DNA from: DATBSL01 sp963729875
GTDB lineage: Bacteria > Acidobacteriota > Vicinamibacteria > Fen-336
NCBI GenBank assembly: GCA_963729875.1
Contig: CAVSPR010000004.1
Span: forward strand, 806,001-870,000
Length of the DNA: 64,000 bases
Reading direction: 5' to 3'
In this document: piece after piece, positions 26,014-35,826 of the stretch
Position numbering within the stretch: position 1 is the stretch's first letter
Layout: the number at the start of each line of letters is the position of its first letter
Translations under genes and position numbers: made by a program
Notes under the pieces: generated by a model
Seen by the model: only the letters and a program-made list of their open reading frames with translations
Databases searched by the model: none
Told to the model about the DNA's origin: nothing

Positions 26014-27735
26014 TCAGCGGGGTTCGGGATCCCGGAAGCGGAACGAGGCCCGCCAGCCGCGTCCCTCCCGGCTGCCGTCCGTCACGAACCAGACGAGGAC
26101 CTGGCTTCGCCAGGTGGTGAACGCCGGCGGGAGAAGGGGGCCGCTGAAGGCCGCCATGAGGTCCGCGTTCGTCGCCGTCCCGTCGAAGAAGAGCACCTGG
26201 TCCACCTTCGCCTCGGTGTCGAACTCGCTGAACTCGAAGTGGACGACCTTGCCCTTCGGCGCGGTGATGAGCCACCTGCAGTCGCTGTTCGCCGCATACG
26301 GGTCGGGGCCGCTGCCGTCGGTCAGGGTTCCCTCCTCGTAGAGCTTGCGGGTGCCGCTGCAGTGGAGCCGACTGAGGTCGATCGGCTCCGCCCGGTACTC
26401 CATCAGCCAGCCCGGCCCGGCACCGTCGGCGCCGGGCTCGAAGACGACGTGGACGACGGGCCCCGTCACGAAGACGCTGTCGGGGAGCTCGCTCAGGGCG
26501 TGGCGGGCGACCAGGCGGGCTCCGGAGGGGCCCTCGGAGTAGAACCGCAGCGCGCCGCCGGCGTTCTCCGCCGGAGCCCGCCGCTCGAAGCGAAGGCCCT
26601 TGAGCGGGCCGACGGGCTGGACGGTCCAGGCGGCAGGGCGACCGCCGCCCGAGTAGCGCAGGTAGCCCTGCGGCTTGCTCGAGACGGATGGCGGCTCCCG
26701 CCCCTCGTCGAAGAGGCCACAAGCAACGGCGTCCCGGAGGTTCAGCGCTCCCGCGCCGAGCTGCGCAACGTACCGGGGGTTCTGCCCGTCGATGGCCTCG
26801 GCCGAGTCCTTCAGGCAGGCGGTCACCTGGTCCGGGGAGTAGGACGGATGCTGCACCCTGACGATGGCCGCCGCCGCCGCCACCATCGCCGAAGCGGGCG
26901 ACGTTCCCTCCTTCTCCCGGTAGTCCGTGTCGGACAGCGCGCCCGCGCTCAGGATGCCGTTCCCCGGCGCCGAGAGGTCCACGAACGCGCCGTGGTTGGA
27001 GCGGTCGGCCTTCCGGCCGTCGTCGTCGAGGGCCGCCACCGCGAGGACGGACCCGTGGGCCGCCGGAAACTGCTCCTGCCCCCCGGGGAAGTTCCCGGCG
27101 GAGGCGACGACGAGAACCCCGCGCTCGTGCGCGTCACGGAGGATCGCCGATTCCACGGGAGAGACGTGGCCCGCGCTCCAGGCGCACAGGACGACGTCCG
27201 CCCCCGCCCCGACCGCGTACCGGATCCCGGCGTAGCCGTCCTTGATGTAGCTCCGGTCGGCGTCGTCGGCCAGAGCCTTGACCGGCATGATCTGGACGAG
27301 GCTCGGTGCCCGATCGCCGAAGGCGGTCGCGGCCAGCTGCGTCACGATGCCGGCGAGGTGCGTCCCGTGGCTGTACTCGGCCAGCCGGTCGTCCGGGGGA
27401 GCCACCCCGGCGTCTTCGTCCGAGACGTCCCACCCGTGCACGTCGTCGACGAAGCCGTTGCCGTCGTCGTCGACCCCGTTCCCCGGCAGCTCCTTCGGGT
27501 TCGTCCAGACCGAGGCGGCAAGGGCCTCGTGGGACAGGCGAAACCCGTCGTCCACGATCGCCACCACCACCGGACGGGGCCGCGGGCCGGGCACGAGCCC
27601 GGTGGGGGCGCGGACGGCCTCGACGTACCGCCGGGTCCCCGCGGAGGCGCCCTCGCGCGCCGCCAGCCCGTGCGTGGCCGGCGGCACGGCCAGAGCCAGC
27701 AGGAGGACCTTCGCCAGCGATTTCCAGGGAGGCAT
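26014..27735 (-). CDS. Secreted subtilase (S8) with C-terminal CUB domain
   Basis: About 573 aa. Signal peptide (LAKVLLLALAVPPATHG), then an S8 catalytic domain: Asp in VAIVDDGF, His in SHGTHLAGIV, the oxyanion Asn in VASAGNFPGG, and the nucleophile Ser in GTSPASAMVAAAAA. The second half has a jelly-roll region and ends with a CUB domain (about residues 460-570) with Cys in LHCSGTRKLYEEGTLTDG and NSDCRWLITAPKG, plus aromatic strands (VLVWFVTDGS). CUB domains bind calcium and other proteins or glycans. There is no separate I9 inhibitor at the N-terminus. I start at ATG 27735. It lies 75 bp after the collagen-like gene, probably in the same operon. Confidence 0.9.
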   Translation of the reverse strand: MPPWKSLAKVLLLALAVPPATHGLAAREGASAGTRRYVEAVRAPTGLVPGPRPRPVVVAIVDDGFRLSHEALAASVWTNPKELPGNGVDDDGNGFVDDVHGWDVSDEDAGVAPPDDRLAEYSHGTHLAGIVTQLAATAFGDRAPSLVQIMPVKALADDADRSYIKDGYAGIRYAVGAGADVVLCAWSAGHVSPVESAILRDAHERGVLVVASAGNFPGGQEQFPAAHGSVLAVAALDDDGRKADRSNHGAFVDLSAPGNGILSAGALSDTDYREKEGTSPASAMVAAAAAIVRVQHPSYSPDQVTACLKDSAEAIDGQNPRYVAQLGAGALNLRDAVACGLFDEGREPPSVSSKPQGYLRYSGGGRPAAWTVQPVGPLKGLRFERRAPAENAGGALRFYSEGPSGARLVARHALSELPDSVFVTGPVVHVVFEPGADGAGPGWLMEYRAEPIDLSRLHCSGTRKLYEEGTLTDGSGPDPYAANSDCRWLITAPKGKVVHFEFSEFDTEAKVDQVLFFDGTATNADLMAAFSGPLLPPAFTTWRSQVLVWFVTDGSREGRGWRASFRFRDPEPR

Positions 27736-27810
27736 CCGGATACTCGAAGTCGGGTTCGTCGGCCCGGGCACCCGCCCGGGCCGACGCGGCCACCGACCTT
27801 CGGCGACCGG

Positions 27811-28770
27811 CTAGTGCCTCTCGACCCCGCCCTGCTCGCCGAGCGTCCGCGGCGTCAGCCCCAGGCCCTGGCCCGTGTGGATCGGAACCCGGCCGCGAAG
27901 GTCCGGGAGCGCGAACGTCGTCTGGCCGTTTCCTCCGTAGGTCGTCCCCAGGAGGGAGAAGAGAGCCGTGTTCTGGGAGATGGCCATCAGCTGCCCGTCG
28001 CAGGTGGCCCAGCCCTTTGGCGCGAAGTTGCCCGCGAACAGCATGATCTCGCCGATGAAGGGCTCGGCTGCGTTGCGGCTCGGGTAGATTCCCTGCAGGG
28101 CGATGACGTAGTTGACCGTCGTGAAGGGCTGCATGTTGTCCTTGTCGAGAGGGCCGAGCTGGCTCGGGGGGCGCGCGACCCAGTTGTTGCCGCTCCAGAT
28201 CATGATGTCACCCGGGTTCCCCGCCACGGGCACGCCCGCGCCGGGGTCTCCCTTGGGTCCCGGTACCCCCGGCGCGCCCGGGGGGCCCGGCTGGCCCGGC
28301 GGTCCCGGCACGCCCGGATCCCCCTCGGGGCCCGGAGATCCCGGGGGCCCCGGTTCGCCCTGGGGACCCTCGGGTCCCATCGGGCCGGCGGGTCCGGCAC
28401 CGCCTATCGTCAGGTCGAACTCGTCGAGCCGGCTCTGGCCGTGCCCGGTCACGAGCGTCAGGCGGTAGTCTCCGGGCGCGATCCCGTCGGGCAGCGTGGC
28501 TCCGATGACGGTGTCCGTGTCCAGGGTCACGACGAGCGGCTCGGATCCTCCCAGAGTGACCTTCAGGAATCTGCCGCCCGCGCGGAAGTTCTCGCCGAAG
28601 ATCGTGAGAGTCCCGGCCTCCGGGTCCGCGACCGCAGCCGTGATCCGGGGCTCGTGCCGCGACATCGGGGCCGGCCGGTCGGCCGCCCTCGCCGCGGACG
28701 CCGCCAGCGAAGCCAGGCCGGCGGCAAGGCCAGCCGCGACGACGGCCCCTGTCCGTAGCTTCGTTCTCAT
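27811..28770 (-). CDS. Secreted protein with TIG-like domain, collagen repeats and tail-collar domain
   Basis: 319 aa. Signal peptide, a TIG/IPT-like beta domain (about residues 42-120, PEAGTLTIFGENF), then 18 uninterrupted Gly-x-y triplets (about 126-180) rich in GPP, GEP and GDP, and a phage tail-collar (MdpB-type) domain: IGEIMLFAGNFAPKGWATCDG, GTTYGGNGQTTFALPDLRGR. Such proteins form trimeric stalks on the cell surface. The collar part stops at GEQGGVERH, where relatives usually continue with a TLT-type strand; no continuation is found in other frames, so it is a true short end. Start ATG at 28770 after AGGAGG. Own promoter at 28887. Confidence 0.88.
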   Translation of the reverse strand: MRTKLRTGAVVAAGLAAGLASLAASAARAADRPAPMSRHEPRITAAVADPEAGTLTIFGENFRAGGRFLKVTLGGSEPLVVTLDTDTVIGATLPDGIAPGDYRLTLVTGHGQSRLDEFDLTIGGAGPAGPMGPEGPQGEPGPPGSPGPEGDPGVPGPPGQPGPPGAPGVPGPKGDPGAGVPVAGNPGDIMIWSGNNWVARPPSQLGPLDKDNMQPFTTVNYVIALQGIYPSRNAAEPFIGEIMLFAGNFAPKGWATCDGQLMAISQNTALFSLLGTTYGGNGQTTFALPDLRGRVPIHTGQGLGLTPRTLGEQGGVERH

Positions 28771-28886
28771 CGGTCGTTCCTCCTCATTCGCCAGGACGCC
28801 CGGAGACGGCCGGCTCGGCCGCCTCTCGCGACGCGTCGGTAGCCGTCTCGCGCTTCAAGCTGGAGGGAGTGATTGGAGAGCGCCGA

Positions 28887-28916
28887 ATCGTAGGCCCCAG
28901 CCGCCGGCGCTGTCAA
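28887..28916 (-). promoter_or_regulatory. Sigma-70 promoter for the collagen-like gene
   Basis: Minus strand TTGACA (28916-28911), 18-base spacer, TACGAT (28892-28887). Transcription would begin near 28880, giving a leader of about 110 nt before the ATG at 28770. Confidence 0.65.
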
Positions 28917-28921
28917 ACGAC

Positions 28922-29572
28922 TCAGTGCGGCGAGCCGCGCATGCCGAAGGCGAGGACGAGCTTGCCGACGGCGTGGAAGCCGCCGATGTCGTCCTCGCCG
29001 TAGACCTTCGACACGCCGCCGACGCCGATCGCGCTCGCGACCGTCGTGTATCCCAGCTCCGCCCCGAAGCGGAAGAGGCCCCGCCCGATCTCGACGCCCG
29101 CGGCGCCGGTGAAGCCCGTCCTGGTGAGGCTCTCGTCGAAGCTCTCGCCGGCGACCTCGCTCGTCTCCTGGTACTTCGTGACGGCCGCTCCCGCCGCGAC
29201 GTAGGGCACGACGAGGTGGCCGTCGCGGAAGCGGTAGCCGACGACGATGGGGAACGAGTCGATCTTGATCGAGAGCGGGAAGCCGAGCTCCTGGACGGGG
29301 CCGGTGCTCGACGCCACGAAGACCCGCTGCCCGTCCTTGGAGAAGGTGCGGAAGCCGGCGCTCGCGAAGGCCCCGCGCCAGAACGTGTAGCGCACCGCGC
29401 CGCCGAAGGTGCCGCCGCCGGTCGAGCCGAACAGCGCCGTGGCCGAGTCCTTGGCCGCCATCTCGAAGTAGCCGCCCTGGCCCTCGACCGCGAGCTCGCC
29501 GGCGGTGGAGGGGACGGCCAGGAGCGCGAGGAGCGCCGGGGTCGCGAGGAGGTTGCTCATCCGGGAGGTCAT
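28922..29572 (-). CDS. Small outer-membrane beta-barrel protein
   Basis: 216 aa with a signal peptide (LLATPALLALLAVPSTAG) followed by about eight amphipathic strands: GGAVRYTFWRGAFASAGFRT, FPIVVGYRFRD, LVVPYVAAGAAVTKY, VEIGRGLFRFGAELGYTT, and a final AVGKLVLAFGM. This is the OmpA/OmpW-size 8-strand barrel pattern. There is no family signature I can name. Start ATG at 29572, 11 bp after the stop of the upstream subtilase, so the two are likely cotranscribed. Role unknown. Confidence 0.75.
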   Translation of the reverse strand: MTSRMSNLLATPALLALLAVPSTAGELAVEGQGGYFEMAAKDSATALFGSTGGGTFGGAVRYTFWRGAFASAGFRTFSKDGQRVFVASSTGPVQELGFPLSIKIDSFPIVVGYRFRDGHLVVPYVAAGAAVTKYQETSEVAGESFDESLTRTGFTGAAGVEIGRGLFRFGAELGYTTVASAIGVGGVSKVYGEDDIGGFHAVGKLVLAFGMRGSPH

Positions 29573-29583
29573 CTCGGGTCTCC

Positions 29584-30963
29584 CTACTTCTTCGGGCCGG
29601 TGTCGAGGCCGAGCCCGGGGAGCGCCGCCGCGGGCTGGACGAGGCCGTTCCCGAAGGTGTCGTTCCGGCCCCCGGCGGGTGCGCCTCCGAGCCGCTCGGC
29701 CGTCCTGCTCGAGGGCGGCGCGCACCGCCGCCGCGTCGGTGAAGCCCTGGGAGAACAGCAGCGCCGCCGCCGCCGCCACGTGGGGCGTCGCCATGCTCGT
29801 CCCGTCGAGGCCGCAGTAGCAGAACTGGTCGTGGCGGCCGAGCTCCACGAAGTCCGGGTCGGGCATCTGCTGGAACACGCAGTCCCCGAACCCGTCGGCG
29901 TTGTCGTCGCGGTCGCAGTTGCCCCCGGGGGCCACGAAGTCGAGGTCCGCGCCGGAGTTGGAGTAGGGGGCCTTCTCCTTGCGGGCGTCGAGGGCCCCCA
30001 CGGCCAGGACGTTCGAGAGGTTGGCCGGGAACTCGACGATGCCCTTGGCGGAGTTGCCGGCCGCGGCCACGACGAGGACCCCGGCGGCGGTGGCGCGGTC
30101 CACCGCGGCCTTGACCGTCTGGCTGAAGCTCTCGGTGCCGAGGCTCATGTTGATCACCTTGACCGGCCTCGTCCCACCCTCGGCGTACGTGGTGGCGTAG
30201 TCGATGCCCTCGGCCACGTCGAAGAAGGTCCCCTCCCCGTCCTGGTCGAGCACCTTGATCGGCATGAGGGCGCAGCCGAAGGCGAGGCCCGCCACCCCGA
30301 GGCCGTTGTTCGTGGCCTCGGCGATCGTCGAGGCCACGTGCGTCCCGTGGTACTCGTCGTCGTTCGGGTGGGCGTCGTCGTTCACGAAGTCGTAGCCGGG
30401 CAGGAACCTCGTGTCCCCCCAGTCGGGAGCCTTGCGGAAGACCTGGCGTGTGCGCGGGTCGGTGTAGTCCTCGTAGGCGACGCCGCTGTCGAGAACGGCC
30501 ACCGCCACCGAGGACTGGCCCTTCTGGATGCCCCACGTGCGCTCGGCGTTCACCTGGGTGAGGTTCCACTGGTACTGGTAGTAGCGGTCGTCGGGCTTGA
30601 AGGTGGTCCCCTGGGTCCGGCGCACGATCCCGTTCGGCTCGGCGTACTCCACCTCCGGCATGCGGGCGAACGCCGCCACGGCGTCGCCGACCTCGAGGCC
30701 GGGCTCGAGCGTCACCAGGAAGCGGCTCCCGGACCGGGACCGACGCACCTCGCCGGCCCCGCCCGCGCGCAGCGCCCGCTCGGCGTCCCTGTCCCCGGTT
30801 TCCGCCGAAAGGCGACGATCACCTGGCCCTCGCGCCAGGCGGAGGCGGGGACGGAGCCGTGGGCGGCGCGCACGGCCTTGACGACGTCTGCCGGCTGCGC
30901 CTGCAGGTGAGCAGAGGCGCCGGCGAGCGCGAGTGCGACGGTCACGACGACGCGAATCCGCAT
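29584..30963 (-). CDS. Secreted subtilase (S8), two frameshifts
   Basis: About 460 aa. Signal peptide (VVVTVALALAGASAHLQAQ), an N-terminal prodomain-like part (about residues 30-105, with GQVIVAF and EVEYAEPNGIVRR), then the catalytic domain: Asp in AVAVLDSGVAYED, His in HGTHVASTIAEAT, Asn in VAAAGNSAKG, Ser in GTSMATPHVAAAAALL. The end reads DTFGNGLVQPAAAL and GLDTGPKK. Breaks occur near 30800 (one T missing in a T-run) and 29700 (one extra G); the protein is continuous once both are corrected. The stop is at 29584-29586. It follows the CPBP gene by 34 bp. Confidence 0.92.
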
Positions 30964-30997
30964 CCGGCGAGGATAGCAGGGCTGCCGGAAAGGGCAA

Positions 30998-31807
30998 TCA
31001 CGCCGGGCGGCCGTGCTCCCGCGGGAGGGCCCGCAGCAGCGGCCAGGCCACGGCGGCCCCGGCCAGGAGGCAAGCGAGGCCGAGCAGGGGCTGCGGCGTG
31101 TAGGGCTTCGAGGGGTCGTCGACGAGGGGGGCCACGGCGAAGGTCAGGGCGTTGAGGGTCAGGTGGACGATCACCGGCGGCCACAGCGACCCCGTGCGCA
31201 GCCGCAGGTGGCCGAGCACCAGGCCGAGGACGAACGTGAACAGGAGACGGATCGGGTCGAGGTGGATCAGGGCGAAAGCTCCCGCCGTCAGAGCGACGGC
31301 GGGGGCAGGAGAGGTGACGGCCGCCAGCGACGGCAGGAGGACGCCGCGCATCACGAGCTCCTCGCACAGCGCGGGCAGCAGGGCGATGACGGCGACGGAG
31401 ACGAGGCCGTCCAGCACGCCGGAGGGGGCGAGGGCGGCGTGCAGCCGGCGGAACAGGTCGAGCGTCTCGGCCGAGGGCGGGAAGGCGAGCGACTGAGTCT
31501 CGATGAGGCCGAGGCTCGCGACCCAGAGCGCCGCGCCGAGAAGCGCCGAGATCGCGATCGCCCGGCGGGTCATGGGGCCGGTCCCGAGCGCCGCACGGGC
31601 GGCGGCGGGCCGGGCGGCCAGGACGGCGGCGGCGGGGAGGGCCAGCAGGAGGGTGCCGAGGGCCACCTGGGCCCGGATGCCGAAGCCCAGGGAGAGACGG
31701 TGCGCGAGGAGAGGGCCCCCCAGCATCGCCGCGACACCGAGGGCCGTGACGGCGAGGGCGACGGGGACCTCGACCGGACGCGGGGAACCGGACCCGGCAG
31801 TGCGCAT
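30998..31807 (-). CDS. CPBP-family intramembrane metalloprotease
   Basis: 269 aa with about eight membrane helices. The CPBP (Abi/Rce1-like) motifs are intact: motif 1 LCEELVMRGVLLP with the Glu-Glu pair and Arg, motif 2 ALIHLDPIRLLFTFVLGLVLG with the His, and motif 3 VIVHLTLNAL with His and Asn. Roles in the family include prenyl-protein cleavage and bacteriocin immunity; here the role is unknown. Start ATG at 31807. Upstream it diverges from radC across 123 bp. Confidence 0.9.
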   Translation of the reverse strand: MRTAGSGSPRPVEVPVALAVTALGVAAMLGGPLLAHRLSLGFGIRAQVALGTLLLALPAAAVLAARPAAARAALGTGPMTRRAIAISALLGAALWVASLGLIETQSLAFPPSAETLDLFRRLHAALAPSGVLDGLVSVAVIALLPALCEELVMRGVLLPSLAAVTSPAPAVALTAGAFALIHLDPIRLLFTFVLGLVLGHLRLRTGSLWPPVIVHLTLNALTFAVAPLVDDPSKPYTPQPLLGLACLLAGAAVAWPLLRALPREHGRPA

Positions 31808-31930
31808 GGGAGTGCCATTATGCGGTGTCGCCTCTCCCGTGTCCCGCCCGGCCCGCAGTGCCGGGCTTGGACGCCGTGCGGCTCGGGCCGTTAACATCTG
31901 GTGTTTCGGCGAAGGAAGAGGGGAGAGACC

Positions 31931-32597
31931 GTGAACCTTCAGGAACTGCCGCTCGAGGAGCGGCCGCGCGAGCGGCTGGCCCAGCTGGGCCCCTCCGCGC
32001 TCTCCAGCCGCGAGCTGCTCGCTGCCCTCCTGGGCACCGGCGCCCCGGGGGCCTCGGCCCTGGCCGTGGCCGAGGATCTCTCGGCTCGGGCCTCCACTCG
32101 CTCGCCTCGCGCAGCCTCCACGACCTCGAGCAGGTCCGGGGCCTGGGGCGCGCGAAAGCGGCGCGCCTCCTCGCCGCCCTCGAGCTCGGGGCCCGGCTGG
32201 CGTCCGACGGCGGCGCCGCCGCTCCCTCCTGCAGTCGCCGGGAGAGACCGCCCGCTATCTCCTTCCGCGCTACGCGTCGAAGCCGGTCGAGACCTTCGGC
32301 CTGCTGGCCCTCGACGCGCGCCACCGACTGCGGCGCGAGGCCGTCGTCTCCGTGGGCTGCCTGACCGCGAGCCTCGTCCACCCGCGCGAGGTGTTCCAGG
32401 AGGCGGTCGTCTCCCGGGCCGCCGCCCTCGTCCTCTTTCACAACCACCCCTCGGGGGACCCCGAGCCCTCGGCCGAGGACCTCGCGCTGACCCGCCGCCT
32501 CGCCGCCGCGGGCTCGCTCATGGGCATCGAGGTGCTCGACCACCTGGTGCTCGGCGCGGGGCGCTACGTCAGCCTGAAGGAGAGGGGCGTACTGTGA
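31931..32597 (+). CDS. radC: RadC/JAB-domain protein, frameshifted
   Basis: About 222 aa. N-terminal helix-hairpin-helix UPF0758 part (ELPLEERPRERLAQLGPSAL, SRELLAALLGTG, LEQVRGLGRAKAARLLA) and a JAB metallo-domain with EVFQEAV, the metal motif HNHPSGDPEPSAED and the C-terminal YVSLKERGVL. Breaks are near 32090 and 32235. Start GTG at 31931 after GGGGAGAG. The family was long called DNA-repair protein RadC, but its actual biochemical role is unsettled. It is followed by larC after 10 bp. Confidence 0.92.
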
Positions 32598-32607
32598 GGA
32601 GGATCCG

Positions 32608-33800
32608 GTGAGCCGCATCGTCTACTTCGACTGCGCGAGCGGGGCCTCGGGCGACATGGTCCTCGGCGCGGTCGTGGACCTCGGCCTGCCGATCGAGCGG
32701 CTGCGCGAGGAGGTGGCGAAGCTGCCCTTCGGGGGATACCGCCTGGAGGCGCGGCGCGTCAGCCGCAGCGGGCTCGCCGCGACCAAGGTCGACGTCGTCG
32801 TCGAGGACGCGCGGCCCAGCCCACCGGCACCTGCGCCACATCCTCGAGCTCCTCGACGCGCTCTCGCTCGACGGCCGACGTCAAGGAGCGGTGCGGCGGC
32901 GCTCTTCCGGCGGCTGGCCGAGGCGGAGGCGGCGGTCCACGGCACCGACGCCCGAGAAGGTCCACTTCCACGAGGTCGGCGCCATCGACTCGATCGTCGA
33001 CATCGTGGGCGGGGTCTTCGCCCTCGGCTGGCTCGGCGCCGCGCGCTTCGTCGCCTCGCCGCTCAACGTCGGCACGGGGACGGTGACGATGTCCCACGGG
33101 ACCTTCCCGGTGCCGCCTCCCGCCACCGCGCGGCTCGTGGCCGGCGTGCCCGTCTACGGGGAGGGGAGGGCGAGCTGCTGACGCCCACGGGCGCGCTGCT
33201 CGTCACCGCCCACGCCACCGCGTACGGCAGCCTGCCGCCGATGCGGATCGAGGCGACCGGCCACGGGGCGGGCGGGCGCGAGACGAAGGGCCGGCCGAAC
33301 GTCCTGCGGCTCATCGTGGGAGAGGAGGCCGCCGCTCCCGCCGGCGACCGCGTCCTCGTGCTCGAGACCGAGGTCGACGACGCCGTCGCCCCAGCTGCTC
33401 GGGCCGCTCCTCGAGCGCCTTCTCGGCCGCGGGCGCGCTCGACGCCTACTTCACGCCCGTCCAGATGAAGAAGGGCCGGCCGGGCGTCCTCGTGACGGTC
33501 GTCGCCGCAGCCGGCGGAGCGGGAGGCGCTCGAGGAGCTGCTCTTCCGCGAGACGACGACCCTCGGCGTGCGCCGGCAGGAGTGGGACCGCACGCGTCCT
33601 CGAGCGCGAGAGCGGCCACCGTCGAGACGGCCTACGGGCCGATCCGTGTCAAGATCGGCCGCCGGGCGGCGGTCGTCTACAACGCCTGGCCCGAGTTCGA
33701 CGACTGCCAGCGCGCGGCCGGCGAGAAGGGCGTCGCGGTGAAGGAGGTCCTCGCCGCCGCCCTCGCCGCCTGGCGCGCCGCGGCAAGAAAGCAGCCATGA
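32608..33800 (+). CDS. larC: Nickel insertion protein LarC, frameshifted
   Basis: About 400 aa. LarC inserts nickel into the pyridinium bis-thiocarboxylate nucleotide cofactor used by lactate racemase and related enzymes. Family landmarks: YFDCASGASGDMVLGA at the start, KVHFHEVGAIDSIVDIVG, the His-rich mid region, GTVTMSHGTFPVPPPAT, LLTPTGALL, the second half VLETEVDD and FTPVQMKKGRPGV, and AYGPIRVKIG. Breaks are near 32810, 32885, 32955, 33165, 33385, 33500 and 33595. In some species LarC itself is made by programmed frameshifting, but the number of breaks here points to sequence errors. larB and larE are not in the window. Confidence 0.9.
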
Positions 33801-35826
33801 GCGACCCCGAAGCGGACGCTCCTCGTCACGACGCCCATCTACTACGTCAACGACCTGCCCCACGTCGGGCACGCCTACACCACGATCGCGGCCGACACCC
33901 TGACCCGCGCGCGCCGGCTCGCCGGCCACGACGTCTTCTTCCTCACCGGCACCGACGAGCACGGCCAGAACATCGAGCGGATCGCCCGCGAGAAGGGCAT
34001 CCCCGAGCAGGAGCACTGCGACCGGATCGCGGCCGCGTTCCGCGCGCTGTGGGAGCGGTACGACGTCCGCTACGACCGCTTCATCCGCACGACCGAGGAG
34101 GTCCACCGGCGCGGCGTGCTGAAGCTCTGGGGGCGGCTGCGCGCGGCGAAGACCCCCGACGGCCGCGAGGCGCGGTCTACCTCGGGCAGCTACGCGGGCT
34201 GGTACTGCCCGCGCTGCGAGGGCTTCAAGGACGAGGACGAGCTGCGCCAGCCCGGCAACGTGTGCCCCGACCACGAGCGGGCGTGCGAGTGGACGGAGGA
34301 GGAGAACTTCTTCTTCCGCCTCTCGGCGTACGAGGCGTGGCTGCGCGAGACGATCGAGAGCGACCGGCTGCTCATCCGCCCCGAGTCGCGGCGCAACGAG
34401 ATCCTCGGGGTCATCAAGCAGGGCCTCAAGGACTTCAGCGTCAGCCGCGCGCGCGTGAAGTGGGGGATCCCGGTCCCCGAGCAGCCCGACCACGTCCTCT
34501 ACGTCTGGGTGGACGCGCTCTCGAACTACATCACCGCCCTCGGCTACGCGGACGACGGCGAGGCGTACCGGCGCTACTGGGCGGGCGGCGACGAGCGGCT
34601 GCACCTGCTCGGCAAGGACATCATCCGCTTCCACTGCCTCTACTGGCCGGCGATCCTGCACGCCGCGGGCGTCGCTGCTGCCGAACCGCGAGTTCGCCCA
34701 GGGCTTCATCACCAAGGACGGCCGGAAGCTCTCGAAGACCACGGGCAACGTGATCGACCCCGTGGCCCTCGTCGAGCAGCTCGGCCCCGACGCCGCGCGC
34801 TACTTCCTGCTGCGCGAGGCCCCGTACGGCGCCGACTGGGACTTCACCGACGCCGCGTTCGTCGCCCGCTACAACGCCGACCTCGCCAACGACCTCGGCA
34901 ACCTGGTCTCCCGCGCGCTCACGATGGCGGCGAGGTACTGCGACGGCAAGGTGCCGCCGCGCCCGGCGGCCGGGGGCGACGCCCGGGGTCGAGTCGGCCT
35001 CGAGCGGGATGCGGCCCCGGGACGGCAGGCGCCTCCGGGGCGGCGTGCTCGATCGCTACGAGCAGATCGAGTTCGCGGGGCGCTCGGCGAGTCTGTGGTC
35101 GTGGGTGTCGCAGCTCAACCAGAGCGATCGTGGCCGTGGAGCCGTGGTCGCTGGCGAAGGACCCCGCGCGCCGCGCCGAGCTCGACGCGTTCCTCTACCG
35201 GCTGCTCGAGGGCGTCCGGCTCGTCGCGGTGCTGGCCTCGCCGGTCATGCCGCGCGCCGCCGTGCGCATCCTCGCCATGCTCGGCCTCGGCGAGCGCGAG
35301 CCGGGCCCGGACGACCTCGCCTGGGGGCGCCTCGCGCCCGGCGCGCCGCTCGGGACGATCGCGCCCCTGTTCCCGCGCGTCGACAAGACCGAGCGACAAG
35401 AAGGAGACACCCGTGTCCGAGACGACCCCTCCCGCCGCCCCGAAGCCCGAGCCCCGCCGCCGCGCCCGCCGTGCCGGCGGCCGTGCCCGCTCCCGGCCGG
35501 CGACCGCATCGACATCTCCGAGTTCGCGAAGGTCGAGCTGCGGGCGGCGAAGGTCACCGCCGCCGAGAAGGTGAGCGGCTCGAAGAAGCTCGTGAAGCTG
35601 CAGGTGGACCTCGGCGACGAGACGCGGCAGGTGGTCGCGGGCATCGCCGAGTCCTACGAGCCCGAGGCGCTCGTGGGGCAAGACCGTCGTCCTCGTCGCG
35701 AACCTGAAGCCGGCGAAGCTCATGGGCGTCGAGTCGAACGGGATGGTCCTGGCCGGGTCGATCGACGGGAAGGCCATCTTGTGCACGTTCGACGCCGAGG
35801 TGGCGCCGGGAACGAAGGTGAAGTGA
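33797..35826 (+). CDS. metG: Methionyl-tRNA synthetase with C-terminal tRNA-binding domain, frameshifted
   Basis: About 675 aa. Class I core: TPIYYVNDLPHVGHAYTT (HIGH is HVGH), FFLTGTDEHGQNIE, zinc-knuckle CPRCEGF, YVWVDALSNYITALGY, and the KMSKS site as GRKLSKTTGN. The anticodon domain follows (WSLAKDPARR, LFPRVDK), then a Pro/Ala-rich linker and a C-terminal EMAP/Trbp111 domain (ISEFAKVELRAAKVTAAEKV, VVAGIAESYEP, ANLKPAKLMGVES). Breaks are near 33815, 34165, 34675, 34980-35130, 35395, 35455 and 35680. An internal GTG at 35412 has AAGGAG upstream, so a separate tRNA-binding subunit is an alternative; the linker reading favours one chain. Overlaps larC by 4 bases. Confidence 0.94.

Noticed and set aside
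28112..28468. Gly-Pro-rich collagen-like frame on the plus strand
   Set aside because: The complement of Gly-Pro codons also reads as Gly-Pro; the signal peptide and collar domain are on the minus strand.
27811..28770. Prophage tail gene
   Set aside because: Tail-collar domain only; signal peptide, collagen repeats and no other phage gene nearby.
28922..30997. Subtilase fused to the beta-barrel in one 691-codon frame
   Set aside because: The fusion results from a frameshift near 29700; the true subtilase stop is at 29584 and the barrel has its own start and signal peptide.
32608..33800. Programmed frameshift in larC, known from some species
   Set aside because: There are about seven breaks rather than one, in a stretch where every gene is broken.
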